This document shows positions 1-8,858 of a stretch of DNA of 64,000 nucleotides, piece after piece. The translations under genes were made by a program, and so were the position numbers. Source of the DNA: Geomobilibacter sp964431365 (GTDB taxonomy: Bacteria; Desulfobacterota; Desulfuromonadia; Geobacterales; DSM-12255); the NCBI GenBank assembly GCA_964431365.1, contig CAYSJJ010000011.1:7549-71548 (forward strand), read 5' to 3'. Position 1 is the stretch's first letter. Each line of letters starts with the position of its first letter. Below the pieces are notes generated by a model that was not told the origin of the DNA, searched no databases, and worked only from the letters and a program-made list of their open reading frames with translations.

Positions 1-263
1 CCGGGCAACACCTCCAGGGCCGAGCGGATGGCGGCGTTGTCACTCTCGGTGCCGCAGGCGGTGAAGATGATCTCCGACGGGTCGGCTCCCAGGAGCGCAG
101 CCACACGACCGCGCGCCTCGTCCACCTTCCGCTGCACCTGCCCGCCGAAGTAGTGCATGGAGCTCGGGTTGCCGTACAGTTCCGTGAAATAGGGGCGCAT
201 CTCCTCGAAGACCGCCTCGTCCACCTTGGTGGTGGCGTTGTTGTCCAGATAGATCTCTTTCAT
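1..263 (-). CDS. nifS: Cysteine desulfurase NifS, N-terminal part (runs off the left edge)
   Basis: Only about the first 87 codons are in the window. The visible protein starts MKEIYLDNNATT, the classic NifS/IscS N-terminus, and continues through the YGNPSS segment and the FTACGTESDNAA segment of the PLP-binding fold. NifS takes sulfur from cysteine as an enzyme-bound persulfide and passes it to the scaffold NifU for Fe-S cluster assembly. The start ATG overlaps the nifU stop as ATGA, so the two are translationally coupled with nifU upstream. The PLP lysine and catalytic cysteine lie outside the window. Confidence 0.93.
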   Translation of the reverse strand, partial: MKEIYLDNNATTKVDEAVFEEMRPYFTELYGNPSSMHYFGGQVQRKVDEARGRVAALLGADPSEIIFTACGTESDNAAIRSALEVLP

Positions 264-1123
264 CCCTGGACCTCCTCGACGGTGATGTCGTCGCTCACCA
301 GTTCACGGAGCTTCTGCTCCACGAACCTGGAGGTGTACCCGGATGAGGAACATCCCGCACAGGCCTTCCTGAAGGCGATCTGCACGTTGGCGCCGGCGAT
401 ATCGATCAGTTCCAGGTCGCCGCCGTCGGTCCAGAGCTGGGGACGGATCTCGTTTTCCAGAACTTCCTGAATAAGCTGCATCTTCCGCAGGTTGGTCAGC
501 TTTTCCGTCTTCTTGGGCGCATCCTTCTGCTGTTCGCCCAGGACTTCGGCGATCAGCTCCCTGATCTTCGGCAGGCAGCCGCCACAGGCGCCGCCAGCCT
601 TGGTGAAGTGGGTGACCTGTTCGGCCGTGTGCAGCCGGTTCTGGGCGATCACCTTCTTCAGGAAGCCGTCGGTAAGGCCGAAGCACTTGCAGACAATCTC
701 CCCCTCCTGCTCCTGGTCGTGGTCATGCCCGTGACCGTGGGTCGGCACCGGCCCTCCCCGGAACTTGGCGATGGCGACCTCCAGGGCCTCCTGCCCCATG
801 ACCGAACAGTGCATCTTCTCTTCGGGAAGCCCGCCGAGAAAATCGGCAATCTCCTTGTTGGTGACCTGCAGCGCCTCGTCCAGGGTCTTCCCCTTGATCA
901 TCTCGGTCAACGCCGAAGAAGAGGCGATGGCGCTGCCACAGCCGAAGGTCTGGAATTTGGCGTCGACGATCCGTTCCTTCTGCTCGTCCAGCTTGAGGAA
1001 GAGTTTCAAGGCATCGCCGCAGGCGAGGCTCCCCACTTCGCCGACCGCGTCCGCATCGGCTATGTCACCCACGTTGCGCGGGTTGAGAAAATGTTCCTTA
1101 ACTTTATCGGTATAATCCCACAT
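260..1123 (-). CDS. nifU: Fe-S cluster scaffold NifU, full-length three-domain form
   Basis: 287 residues starting MWDYTDKV. I chose this start because GGAGG lies 6 bases upstream; the frame stays open further 5' without a better site. Residues 1-125 are the IscU-like scaffold with cluster cysteines at 35, 62 and 106. A histidine-rich linker (about 129-136) follows. Residues 142-190 are the BFD-like [2Fe-2S] domain with C145, C147, C180 and C183. Residues 215-287 are the Nfu domain with C255 and C258 in a CxxC. All three domains and their cysteines are intact. It receives sulfur from NifS, whose gene overlaps its stop codon. Many anaerobes use this nif-type pair for general Fe-S assembly, so nitrogen fixation cannot be inferred from it alone. 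Confidence 0.95.
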   Translation of the reverse strand: MWDYTDKVKEHFLNPRNVGDIADADAVGEVGSLACGDALKLFLKLDEQKERIVDAKFQTFGCGSAIASSSALTEMIKGKTLDEALQVTNKEIADFLGGLPEEKMHCSVMGQEALEVAIAKFRGGPVPTHGHGHDHDQEQEGEIVCKCFGLTDGFLKKVIAQNRLHTAEQVTHFTKAGGACGGCLPKIRELIAEVLGEQQKDAPKKTEKLTNLRKMQLIQEVLENEIRPQLWTDGGDLELIDIAGANVQIAFRKACAGCSSSGYTSRFVEQKLRELVSDDITVEEVQG

Positions 1124-1262
1124 AGGTCCTCCAGATGTTTTGTTGTGAAGTATAACGCAGCGACGCCAAGAACGCAAAAAGGACTTTATCGCTCCTCTTT
1201 ATTTTGCGCCCTTCGCGTCTATGCGATCCGGCGGGTCGACACCGCCCGTATGTCCACGGCCG

Positions 1263-2684
1263 CTACGGTTTAAGAATGAACTCCCGCCCGGCAGTCATGA
1301 TCTCTTTCAGCCGCGCGTCGGTGGAGGCCTCCCCGTAGAGGCGGACGACCGGCTCGGTCCCGGACTTCCGGAACAGGAGCCAACTGCCGTCGGCAAGGAT
1401 CAGCTTGGTGCCGTCGATGGTGACCACATTGGCCACCCGGGCACCGGCAACTTCGGCGGGAATCGCCTTCAGCTTGGTCGGGAAGGCCTCTTCGAGCGCG
1501 GGCGACAGGGTGATGTTCTCCCGCTTGGTCACGAACCTGCCGACCCGGCCGTAGAGCTCCTCCAGGAGCTGGCTGACCGTCTTCCCTTCCCGGGCCACCA
1601 TCTCCGCCACCAGGAAGCAGGCGAGAATCCCGTCCTTCTCCGGCACGTGCCCTCTGATACTGAGGCCGGCACTCTCCTCGCCGCCGATGATAATCTTGTC
1701 CTGGCTGATCAACTCGCCGATGTACTTGAAGCCGACCGGGGTCTCGAAAACCTCGACGCCGTGGTGCCTGGCAACGGCATCAACGAGGTGGGAGGTGGCC
1801 ACGCTCCGGGCAACCCCGCCGCTCATACCCCGTACCCTAACCAGGTAATCCAGGAGCAGCGCGATGATATAGTTCGGTTCGATATACGTACCGTCGCTGT
1901 CAACAATGCCGAAACGGTCAGCATCGCCGTCGGTGGCGATGCCGAGGCGGATCGCCGGGTCTCCCTTCACCAGCGAGATGAAATCCTGGATGTACTTCTC
2001 CGCCGGCTCGGGCGGGAATCCTCCGAAATAGGGATCTCTCCGGTCGTTGATGACCCGGATGTCGACACCGGCTCCCCTGAGCGGCTCATCCAGATAGCCA
2101 CGGGCAGTACCATAGAGAGGGTTGACCGCCAGGGTGCCAAGGCGGGCAATGGCGGCTAAATCGACCTTGGTGGCCAGATCGGCGAGATAACGCTCACGGG
2201 GGTCAATCTCCTCCAGGAGCCCCTGCTTCAAGGCCTCGTCCAGGGCAATCTCCCGGTAGCAGACCTCCCCCAGCATCTCGTTGGCCCGACGCTCGATATC
2301 CCCGGTCGTTTCGGGAAGTGCCGGACCGCCCCAGGCGGGTGAAAACTTGACCCCGTTGTACTCGGGGGGATTGTGGCTGGCGGTGAAGTTGATGGCGCCG
2401 GCGGCCTGGCGCCGCAGGATCTCGAACGAAATGACCGGTGTGGGGGTGTCGCGTCGGCAGAGAAAGGTCTTGACGCCGGCACCGGCCAGAACCCGTGCCG
2501 CCTCTTTGGCAAAGCGCTCACCCATGAAACGGGAGTCGTAGCCGACCACCATCCCCTTATCCCGGTCCGGCCCCGCCATGACGTGATCCGCTATGGCCTG
2601 CACGACCACCTTCACGTTGTCGAAGACAAAATCCTCGCACAGAATACCGCGCCACCCGGACGTACCGAATGCAATACGCGCCAT
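1263..2684 (-). CDS. Phosphoglucomutase/phosphomannomutase family protein
   Basis: 473 residues starting MARIAFGTSGWRG, with GGGAGG just upstream of the ATG; the in-frame extension further upstream is not protein-like. The alpha-D-phosphohexomutase signatures are present: the phosphoserine loop TASHNPPEYNG (Ser103), the metal-binding loop TDGDADRFG, the sugar-binding GGEESAG and the C-terminal phosphate-binding RKSGTEP. The enzyme interconverts hexose 1- and 6-phosphates. The FTASHNPP and GWRG sequences suggest a glucose-type enzyme, but glucose versus mannose specificity is inference. It stands alone, with nifU further downstream on the same strand and the PxxKW gene divergent. Confidence 0.9.
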   Translation of the reverse strand: MARIAFGTSGWRGILCEDFVFDNVKVVVQAIADHVMAGPDRDKGMVVGYDSRFMGERFAKEAARVLAGAGVKTFLCRRDTPTPVISFEILRRQAAGAINFTASHNPPEYNGVKFSPAWGGPALPETTGDIERRANEMLGEVCYREIALDEALKQGLLEEIDPRERYLADLATKVDLAAIARLGTLAVNPLYGTARGYLDEPLRGAGVDIRVINDRRDPYFGGFPPEPAEKYIQDFISLVKGDPAIRLGIATDGDADRFGIVDSDGTYIEPNYIIALLLDYLVRVRGMSGGVARSVATSHLVDAVARHHGVEVFETPVGFKYIGELISQDKIIIGGEESAGLSIRGHVPEKDGILACFLVAEMVAREGKTVSQLLEELYGRVGRFVTKRENITLSPALEEAFPTKLKAIPAEVAGARVANVVTIDGTKLILADGSWLLFRKSGTEPVVRLYGEASTDARLKEIMTAGREFILKP

Positions 2685-2789
2685 GTTCCCTCCCGTAGAG
2701 CCGAAATGGGTATCATTGAATCCTGTAACAGTAATATATGGGTCCGGGTCCGTCAAGAAAATCGGGCCCATAACAGCGGGAATTTCCTG

Positions 2790-2819
2790 TTGACTTTTTT
2801 TGGGCGAAGTTGCTAGAGT
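2790..2819 (+). promoter_or_regulatory. Putative sigma-70-type promoter of the PxxKW gene
   Basis: TTGACT at 2790-2795 and TAGAGT at 2814-2819 are separated by 18 bases, about 45 bases upstream of the start codon. The -35 box is good and the -10 box mediocre. It is predicted by eye only. Confidence 0.45.
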
Positions 2820-2864
2820 TGATTTTACGCGAAAAACGGCAATTACCCAATAGGAGGCTTTTTC

Positions 2865-3161
2865 ATGCAGTGTCAAACAGTTCTTCCTGGTACCGAGTGT
2901 ACGTTCTGGGGCAAGCAGGGGTGTGTATTCTCCGAAGGTTCCTGCCAGGTTGTGGTTGAAAATTGTGAAGGGTGCGAGCGGATCGTCGACGGGACCATCG
3001 GCCGCGTCTGCGGTGCCTATCCCGCTCCGGAGAAGAAATGGACCGGCGGTATCTGCAATTTCGCCACCCACGTAAAAGTGGAGATCAAGACCGAGGAAAC
3101 CAAGATCAACCCTCTCAAGGCTTCCAAGAAGGCCTCCGGCGGTGGCGGCAAGAAGAAGTAG
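2865..3161 (+). CDS. PxxKW family cysteine-rich protein
   Basis: 98 residues with a strong ribosome site (AGGAGG, 8 bases before ATG). It has eight cysteines (3, 12, 20, 27, 34, 37, 49, 64) and the family-defining PEKKW at residues 55-59, then a lysine/glycine-rich tail. There is no signal peptide, so it is probably cytoplasmic. This small family is known from Geobacter and related deltaproteobacteria and has no established function; the cysteine spacing suggests metal or Fe-S binding, which is inference. It is a single-gene unit with its own promoter and a strong terminator 25 bases downstream. Confidence 0.85.
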   Translation: MQCQTVLPGTECTFWGKQGCVFSEGSCQVVVENCEGCERIVDGTIGRVCGAYPAPEKKWTGGICNFATHVKVEIKTEETKINPLKASKKASGGGGKKK

Positions 3162-3185
3162 TCAGTTCCCAGAGCAGACTCACAG

Positions 3186-3213
3186 AAGGGAGGATCGCAT
3201 CCTCCCTTTTTTT
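3186..3213 (+). terminator. Rho-independent terminator after the PxxKW gene
   Basis: GGGAGGAT (3188-3195), a CGC loop, ATCCTCCC (3199-3206), then seven T. The stem is perfect. It ends about 20 bases before the next start codon, so the Nudix gene would need its own promoter or read-through. Confidence 0.88.
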
Positions 3214-3233
3214 ATTCCCCGGAGAGAGACGCC

Positions 3234-3710
3234 ATGCCGTTCGAACTGCTCGCCTGCCCCCGCTGTGGAACTGCGGTCAAGTCGTACCGCAACCCCTTCC
3301 CAACCGTGGATATCATCATCGAAATCAACGATCAGATCGTCCTGATCGAACGGAAGAACGAGCCGTTCGGCTGGGCGCTCCCCGGCGGGTTCGTGGACTA
3401 CGGGGAGTCTCTCGAGGCGGCGGCGTTGCGTGAGGCTAGGGAAGAGACATCGCTGGAGATCGGTACGCTGAGGCTGGTCGGATGTTACTCGGATCCGGCT
3501 CGGGACCCCCGGCAGCACAACATATCCACCGTCTTTGCCGCGACCGCCGACGCGTTGCCGGTGGCCGGCGACGATGCGGCCGATGCGAAGCTCTTCTCTC
3601 CCCGTCAGCTTCCTATGCCGCTCTGCTTCGACCACGCCAGGATCATCAGGGACTATCTCAGCCTGAAGGAAAGTGGCCTACTCGCCCGCCTGCCCGTCCT
3701 CGCTCCCTGA
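3234..3710 (+). CDS. Nudix hydrolase with N-terminal zinc ribbon
   Basis: 158 residues. CPRCG (Cys8, Cys11) forms half of a short zinc-ribbon-like start. The Nudix box spans about residues 52-74: Gly52, Glu58, then REAREET with the catalytic Glu70 and Glu71. The box has serine (73) where glycine is usual. The family cleaves nucleoside diphosphates linked to another moiety, such as ADP-ribose, NADH or oxidised nucleotides; the substrate cannot be read from sequence. The 3' end overlaps the convergent GGDEF/EAL gene by 33 bases, so the two transcripts could pair as antisense tails. Confidence 0.85.
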   Translation: MPFELLACPRCGTAVKSYRNPFPTVDIIIEINDQIVLIERKNEPFGWALPGGFVDYGESLEAAALREAREETSLEIGTLRLVGCYSDPARDPRQHNISTVFAATADALPVAGDDAADAKLFSPRQLPMPLCFDHARIIRDYLSLKESGLLARLPVLAP

Positions 3711-6062
3711 TTCCCACCCCCTCTGGCGCATGAATTCCACCACCTTGTCCGGCGGGATCGGCCTGCTGATAAGATACCCCTGGATTTCATCGCACATGGT
3801 CTCCTTCAAAAAGGCGTACTGTCCCGCGGTTTCCACACCCTCGGCAATCACCTTCAGGTCGAGACTGTTCCCCATGGCAATGATGGCGGTGGCGATCGCC
3901 GCATCGGTCTTGTTCTGAACCACGTCGCGCACGAACGACTTGTCTATCTTCAGCGTGTTCACGGAAAAACGCTTCAATTGGGCAAGCGAGGAGTAGCCGG
4001 TGCCGAAATCGTCCACCGAGATGTGCACACCCATGTCGCGCAGATGGGTCAGCACCTGGATGATCGGATCGGGATTCTGCATGATGACCGTCTCGGTGAT
4101 CTCGAACTCCAGGAAGCAGGGGTCGAGACCGGTCTGTCGCAGGACTCCGACGACCACGTCGAGGAAGTTCCGCTGCTGGAGCTGACAGCCGGAAAGGTTC
4201 ACTGCGACCCGCAGACGGGGGAGCCCCTGCTGCTCCCAGGCCAGGTGCTGACGACAGGCCTCTTCCATGACCCACTCGCCGATCGGGATGATCAGCCCGG
4301 TCTCTTCGGCCAGCGGAATGAATTCGCCAGGGGGAAGAATGCCCAGTTCTGGATGATCCCAGCGCAAAAGCGCTTCCATGGCGGTTATCTGACCGCTGAC
4401 GAGATCGACCTTTGGCTGGTAATAGAGCATGAACTCGTTCTTTTCCAGCGCCTTGCGCAGGCTGTTTTCCAGGACGAGGCGCCGGTGGGAATCCTCGTCC
4501 ATGGAGCGGTCGTAGTACTGGAGTACGCTCCCCCCCAGCCCCTTCGCATGGTACATGGCAACATCGGCCTTCTTGATCAGACTGTCCATATCCTCCGAGT
4601 CCAGCGGATACATGCTGATGCCGATACTCGCCGTTACGAACAGCTCATGGTCATCGATGGTGTACGGCCGGGCAATGGTGTTGAGAATCTTGTGGGCCAC
4701 CAGTTCCGCATCTTCCCGATGCTCCAGGTTGCAGAGAACGATCGTGTATTCGTCGCCACCGAAACGGGCCACGGAGTCGATTTCCCTGAGCGAGCCGGAA
4801 AGTCTCTTTGCCACCTGGAGGAGCAGCTTGTCTCCTGTCGGGTGTCCGAGTGTGTCGTTGATCACCTTGAAGCGGTCCAGATCGAGGAAAATAAGGGCCG
4901 CCAGCTTGTGGTGACGATGGGCGAGAGACATGGCCTGCTTGAGCCGGTCCAGGAAGAGTATCCGATTGGGAAGCCCGGTCAGGTTGTCGTGGTGGGCAAG
5001 GTTGTACAGTCGGGCCTGGGTCATCTTCCGTTCGGTGACATCCCGCCAGATCCCCCAAATGGCCGCTGGGTGTCCGTCACGAAGGCTGCCGGTGAGGCTT
5101 CCCTCCACGCTGATCTCCTGGCCGTCTTTTGCCCTAAATATCGCCTCAATGCTGTCAACGGTCCCTCCTGAGCCCACCTTCTCGACACCCTGCCGGTACC
5201 TTTCGCGGGATTCCTCGGTCAGAAATGCCGTAAACTCTTTACGAGAAAGCTCGTCGCGGCTGAACTGAACCGCATCCAGCATGGCCCGGTTGGCGAACAG
5301 GAGTTGACCGTCGAGACTGACGCAGTGGATGAGATCATTGGCCGTATCCAGGAAGTTGAGGAGCTTTTGTTCACTCTCCCTCGCCAGCGACGTCTCGGCA
5401 CGAATCACCGACATCAGGAACGTGGCGATGATCGCGGCGGCAGCGTTGAGCAGCCCGACCCAGCAGACCATCAGCACGACATAGAGCAGGTCCTCGTGCA
5501 ACTGGGTATTGACGAACGGCATCGGGACATAGCCGACCAACGACCGCTTTTCCAGAACGAGAAGCAGGCCGTAAAGCAGGCCCCCCAGGGCACCGGTGAA
5601 CCATACGTCGCGATACCGTTCCAGCAGGAACGCCGCCTCGATGGTGACGATAAGGTAGACCGGCCAGAACCAGCTGGCGGCGCCGCCACTGAAATGGATG
5701 AGCACCGTGACGAACAGGAAGTCGAGCAGAATCTCCAGACGGTCGATGTAGCGGAGATGCCGGATCCGGGCGTAGAAGAAGTGGTAGAGCGAGTTGTAGC
5801 ACGCCACGACCAGTATGGAGAGGAAGATGAAGAGGATCTGCTGGCGTGAAAGGAAGAAGCCGTAACGGCTGAGGGAAAACGTGCAGCCGGCGAAGAGCCC
5901 GTACAGGGAGGTCATGAACAGGAGCAGCCAGCGCATCTTGGCCACCAGCCGGTTTCGCCAGGCCTGCTCGGCCGCCGTATCGAGGGTACTGTCCAAAAGG
6001 GTGCCACTGATGTTCCTGGCCAGGAAGTCAACCCACGGCACCTGTTCGCTGTTTCTCGTCAT
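3678..6062 (-). CDS. Membrane-anchored PAS-GGDEF-EAL protein (c-di-GMP turnover)
   Basis: 794 residues. The N-terminal 40-215 region has several hydrophobic spans forming a membrane sensor. A PAS domain follows (about 225-340), then GGDEF (about 350-510) and EAL (about 525-780). The cyclase signature is GGDEY rather than GGDEF/GGEEF, so cyclase activity may be weak. The phosphodiesterase side looks intact: EALLRW, a DDFGTGYSSL motif and a C-terminal EGVET loop. The likely role is local control of cyclic di-GMP, perhaps mainly degradation. GGGGAG lies close to the ATG. It is single-gene, convergent with the Nudix gene. Confidence 0.92.
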   Translation of the reverse strand: MTRNSEQVPWVDFLARNISGTLLDSTLDTAAEQAWRNRLVAKMRWLLLFMTSLYGLFAGCTFSLSRYGFFLSRQQILFIFLSILVVACYNSLYHFFYARIRHLRYIDRLEILLDFLFVTVLIHFSGGAASWFWPVYLIVTIEAAFLLERYRDVWFTGALGGLLYGLLLVLEKRSLVGYVPMPFVNTQLHEDLLYVVLMVCWVGLLNAAAAIIATFLMSVIRAETSLARESEQKLLNFLDTANDLIHCVSLDGQLLFANRAMLDAVQFSRDELSRKEFTAFLTEESRERYRQGVEKVGSGGTVDSIEAIFRAKDGQEISVEGSLTGSLRDGHPAAIWGIWRDVTERKMTQARLYNLAHHDNLTGLPNRILFLDRLKQAMSLAHRHHKLAALIFLDLDRFKVINDTLGHPTGDKLLLQVAKRLSGSLREIDSVARFGGDEYTIVLCNLEHREDAELVAHKILNTIARPYTIDDHELFVTASIGISMYPLDSEDMDSLIKKADVAMYHAKGLGGSVLQYYDRSMDEDSHRRLVLENSLRKALEKNEFMLYYQPKVDLVSGQITAMEALLRWDHPELGILPPGEFIPLAEETGLIIPIGEWVMEEACRQHLAWEQQGLPRLRVAVNLSGCQLQQRNFLDVVVGVLRQTGLDPCFLEFEITETVIMQNPDPIIQVLTHLRDMGVHISVDDFGTGYSSLAQLKRFSVNTLKIDKSFVRDVVQNKTDAAIATAIIAMGNSLDLKVIAEGVETAGQYAFLKETMCDEIQGYLISRPIPPDKVVEFMRQRGWESGSEDGQAGE

Positions 6063-6098
6063 CCACTCCCCGAACGTCCTGCCAGAGGCAGGAATAGA

Positions 6099-6908
6099 TT
6101 ATGTCACGAACCGCAGTTCCGGAGCCGCCGGCAGGATGCCCAGCTCAGCGGCATCCTGGAAGAAACGTGCGACCCCCTGCCGATGAGCAGGCGTGAGGTC
6201 GTAGGAAATGGTCCGCCAGTAGTCCACGAGCTCTTTTCGGTCCATCCAGGTCGATTCTTGACTGTTTTCGGCAATTTCTTCGTATGAACCCAGCGCCCGC
6301 TGCTTGGCGGCGAGGAGATCGGCCAGCAGGCACCTGAGTTCGTCACGGTGCTGTTCAACCGCCTCACGCCGAACAATCCAGAGCGCGAAGACGAAGGGGA
6401 GACCGGTGGCGGCGTACCAGAGCGCGCCGAGATCGAAACAGTGAACGTCACGCTGCGCCGAAGCCGCCTTGAGAGCAGCGTCGCCAATGAGGAGGCAGGC
6501 GGGATAACGATCGAGATCGAGCCCATTGGTCCGCTCAAAGCTGGCCGTTACGCCGTGATACTTTTCAAGCAGGATCCTCAGCAGCACCACCGACGTCTCC
6601 GATTCACTCGTCAACCCGATGGTATGGCCAGCAAGCGCCTCGATGGGGAGGCGGGAAAAGAGGAGTACGCTCTTGACCGGACCAATGGCGCTGATGGAAA
6701 GGTCAGGGAGGAGGTAGTAGCGCTCGGCCCGGCGCCCGTACTCGATGGACGACGACGGGCAGAGATCGACCTCACCCTGGCGCAGCCTTTCGTTCAACAC
6801 CGCCGGCACCCCGCGCTCAAGTCGGTAGCGGTCTGTCGGAAACTCCTTCAACAGTTCGTGAAAGATCGGTGTACAGTTGGCATAGGTAATCTGGCCAATG
6901 GTCAACAT
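6099..6908 (-). CDS. mqnA: Menaquinone biosynthesis protein MqnA (chorismate dehydratase)
   Basis: 269 residues starting MLTIGQITYANCTPIF. I chose this ATG because GGAGGA lies 6 bases upstream; an earlier in-frame ATG overlaps that ribosome site. It matches the periplasmic-binding-protein-like MqnA/MqnD fold: the N-terminal YANC-P-F segment, PSSSIEYGRR, and GLTSESETSV. MqnA makes 3-[(1-carboxyvinyl)oxy]benzoate from chorismate, the first step of the futalosine route to menaquinone. Menaquinone is essential for anaerobic respiration in this group. No other mqn gene is adjacent. Confidence 0.88.
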   Translation of the reverse strand: MLTIGQITYANCTPIFHELLKEFPTDRYRLERGVPAVLNERLRQGEVDLCPSSSIEYGRRAERYYLLPDLSISAIGPVKSVLLFSRLPIEALAGHTIGLTSESETSVVLLRILLEKYHGVTASFERTNGLDLDRYPACLLIGDAALKAASAQRDVHCFDLGALWYAATGLPFVFALWIVRREAVEQHRDELRCLLADLLAAKQRALGSYEEIAENSQESTWMDRKELVDYWRTISYDLTPAHRQGVARFFQDAAELGILPAAPELRFVT

Positions 6909-6981
6909 GGGCGCTCCTCCATACAATTCGTCGAATTCTCATCAGGCATAGTCGATGGTTCACATGCAAAACAGCAGGCAC

Positions 6982-7013
6982 AAAAAAAGGGCGAGACAAG
7001 TTCTCGCCCTTTT
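6982..7013 (-). terminator. Intrinsic terminator of the accB-accC-gcvH run
   Basis: On the minus strand GGGCGAGA (complement of 7002-7009), a 5-base loop and TCTCGCCC are followed by seven T (6982-6988 read in reverse). A shorter T-run on the plus side makes it weakly bidirectional. It lies 20 bases past gcvH and separates it from mqnA. Confidence 0.87.
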
Positions 7014-7031
7014 CTTCCTATGAATTCCAGC

Positions 7032-7418
7032 CTACTCGCTTTCGGCAATCGCCTCGGCGTAGTCTTCCGCAGACAGGAGCAATTTCAACTCTTCCGGGTC
7101 CGACATCTCCACCATGATCAGCCAGCCGCTGTCATAGGGATCATCGTTGATCGGCTCAGGGGAGTCGGCCACCTCGCTGTTCACCTCAAGGACGGTACCG
7201 CTCACCGGCGCGTAGAGATCGGCAACGGTCTTGCGCGCCTCGATGGAGCCGAAGGAATCGTCCTGCTCCAATTCGTCGCCTACCGAGGGGAGCTCGACCG
7301 CGGTGACGATCCCCAGTTCCTCCTGGGCATAGTCGGTGACGCCGATAACCGCCTTCTCCCCCTCGATCCTGATCCAGAGATGCTCTTTGCTGTACTTAAG
7401 TTCCTCGGGCAAATCCAT
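7032..7418 (-). CDS. gcvH: Glycine cleavage system H protein
   Basis: 128 residues, the normal family length. The lipoylation site is Lys63 in EARKTVADLYAPVSG, followed by the usual VLEVN and DSGWLI segments. H protein carries the lipoyl-bound aminomethyl group between P, T and L proteins. No gcvP, gcvT or lpd lies nearby. It starts only 3 bases after the accC stop, so it is an operon member with biotin carboxylase. A stand-alone lipoyl protein next to acetyl-CoA carboxylase could also serve as a lipoate carrier, which is inference. Confidence 0.93.
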   Translation of the reverse strand: MDLPEELKYSKEHLWIRIEGEKAVIGVTDYAQEELGIVTAVELPSVGDELEQDDSFGSIEARKTVADLYAPVSGTVLEVNSEVADSPEPINDDPYDSGWLIMVEMSDPEELKLLLSAEDYAEAIAESE

Positions 7419-7421
7419 AAA

Positions 7422-8762
7422 TCACTCCAGCACAATCCGCTCAAGGAAACTCGTATCGATGTTTCCTTCGATGAAATCCTTGTTGGCCATGATTCGCTTG
7501 TGGAACGGGATGGTGGTCTTGATCCCTTCCACGATATACTCGTCCAAAGCCCGTGCCATGCGGCGGATTGCCGCTTCGCGACTCTCGGCATGCACGATCA
7601 GCTTGGCGATCAGCGAATCGTAATGTGGAACGACAGTATACCCATCGTATACGAAGGAGTCAACCCGAACACCGAGGCCGCCCGGCGTGTGGTAGGAAGT
7701 GATCTTCCCGGGGGAGGGGGTGAACTTGACCGGGTCTTCGGCATTGATCCGGCACTCGATGGCGTGGCCGTTGATCTTCACATCGCTCTGGGCGTAACGG
7801 AGCTTCTCCCCAAAGGCCACCCGGATCTGCTCCTGCACGATGTCGATACCGGTGATCATCTCGGTCACCGGGTGCTCCACCTGGACCCGGGTATTCATCT
7901 CCATGAAGTAGAAGTTGTTGTCCTTGTCCACCAGGAACTCGATGGTGCCGGCACTGGAGTAGCCGACCGCCTTGGCGGCGCGCACGGCGGCTTCTCCCAT
8001 GGCTGCCCTGAGTTCCGGCGTGCTGATCACCGACGGCGCCTCCTCGATGATCTTCTGGTGCCGGCGCTGGATGGAGCAGTCGCGCTCACCCAGGTGGATG
8101 ACGTTGCCGTGCTTGTCGCCGAGGATCTGGATCTCCACGTGCCGCGGACGCTCGCAGTACTTCTCGATGTAGACTTCCGGGTTGCCGAAACCGGACTGGG
8201 CCTCGGCCCGGGCCGTGGCAAAGGCGTTGGGGAGCGCTGCCGGCGAGTGGACAATCTTCATACCCCGCCCGCCGCCGCCGGCGGTCGCCTTGATGATGAC
8301 CGGAAAACCGATCTCCTTGGCGATCTTGACCGCTTCTTCGACGTCCTTTACCCCCTCCTTGGTGCCGGGGAGGATCGGTACGTTTTCCTTGATCACCGCT
8401 TGACGGGCGCTGATCTTGTCCCCCATGACCTTCATGCTGTACGATGAGGGGCCGATGAAGGTAATGCCGCACTGCTCGCAGATCTCGGCGAACCGGGCGT
8501 TCTCGGAGAGAAAGCCGTAGCCGGGGTGAATCGCCTCGCTATCGGTCAGCTCGGCGGCACTGATGATGGCGTTGATATTGAGGTAGCTCAAAAGGCTGGG
8601 AGGCGGACCGATGCAGACGCTCTCGTCCGCCAGCTTCACGTGGAGCGAGTCCTTGTCGGCGGTGGAGTAAACCGCCACGGTCTTGATGCCGAGCTCCTTG
8701 CAGGCCCGGATGACGCGCATGGCAATCTCGCCCCGGTTGGCGATGAGCACTTTATGGAACAT
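7422..8762 (-). CDS. accC: Biotin carboxylase subunit of acetyl-CoA carboxylase
   Basis: 446 residues starting MFHKVLIANRGEIAMRV, with AGGAGA 7 bases upstream. The ATP-grasp signatures are complete: the glycine-rich loop GGGGRGMK, the MEMNTRVQVEHPVTE metal/ATP segment, and the RHVEIQ strand. It carboxylates biotin on AccB using ATP and bicarbonate, the first half of malonyl-CoA formation. It lies between accB upstream and gcvH 3 bases downstream. Confidence 0.96.
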   Translation of the reverse strand: MFHKVLIANRGEIAMRVIRACKELGIKTVAVYSTADKDSLHVKLADESVCIGPPPSLLSYLNINAIISAAELTDSEAIHPGYGFLSENARFAEICEQCGITFIGPSSYSMKVMGDKISARQAVIKENVPILPGTKEGVKDVEEAVKIAKEIGFPVIIKATAGGGGRGMKIVHSPAALPNAFATARAEAQSGFGNPEVYIEKYCERPRHVEIQILGDKHGNVIHLGERDCSIQRRHQKIIEEAPSVISTPELRAAMGEAAVRAAKAVGYSSAGTIEFLVDKDNNFYFMEMNTRVQVEHPVTEMITGIDIVQEQIRVAFGEKLRYAQSDVKINGHAIECRINAEDPVKFTPSPGKITSYHTPGGLGVRVDSFVYDGYTVVPHYDSLIAKLIVHAESREAAIRRMARALDEYIVEGIKTTIPFHKRIMANKDFIEGNIDTSFLERIVLE

Positions 8763-8858
8763 GAATGTCTCCTGTAAGAAAAGGCACAAAGCACAAGGCA
8801 CGAGCCACAAGATGAGTGTACGACTCTATCCTGCGTGCGCCTCTGCCTTGCGCCCGGA

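Noticed and set aside
1221..2159. Long plus-strand open frame opposite phosphoglucomutase
   Set aside because: Antisense shadow of a GC-rich gene; composition is not protein-like and the minus-strand gene has complete family motifs.
6348..8447. 699-residue plus-strand frame across mqnA, gcvH and accC
   Set aside because: It crosses three well-supported genes and a terminator; repeated His/Asp/Leu/Gly composition is typical of antisense GC-rich DNA.
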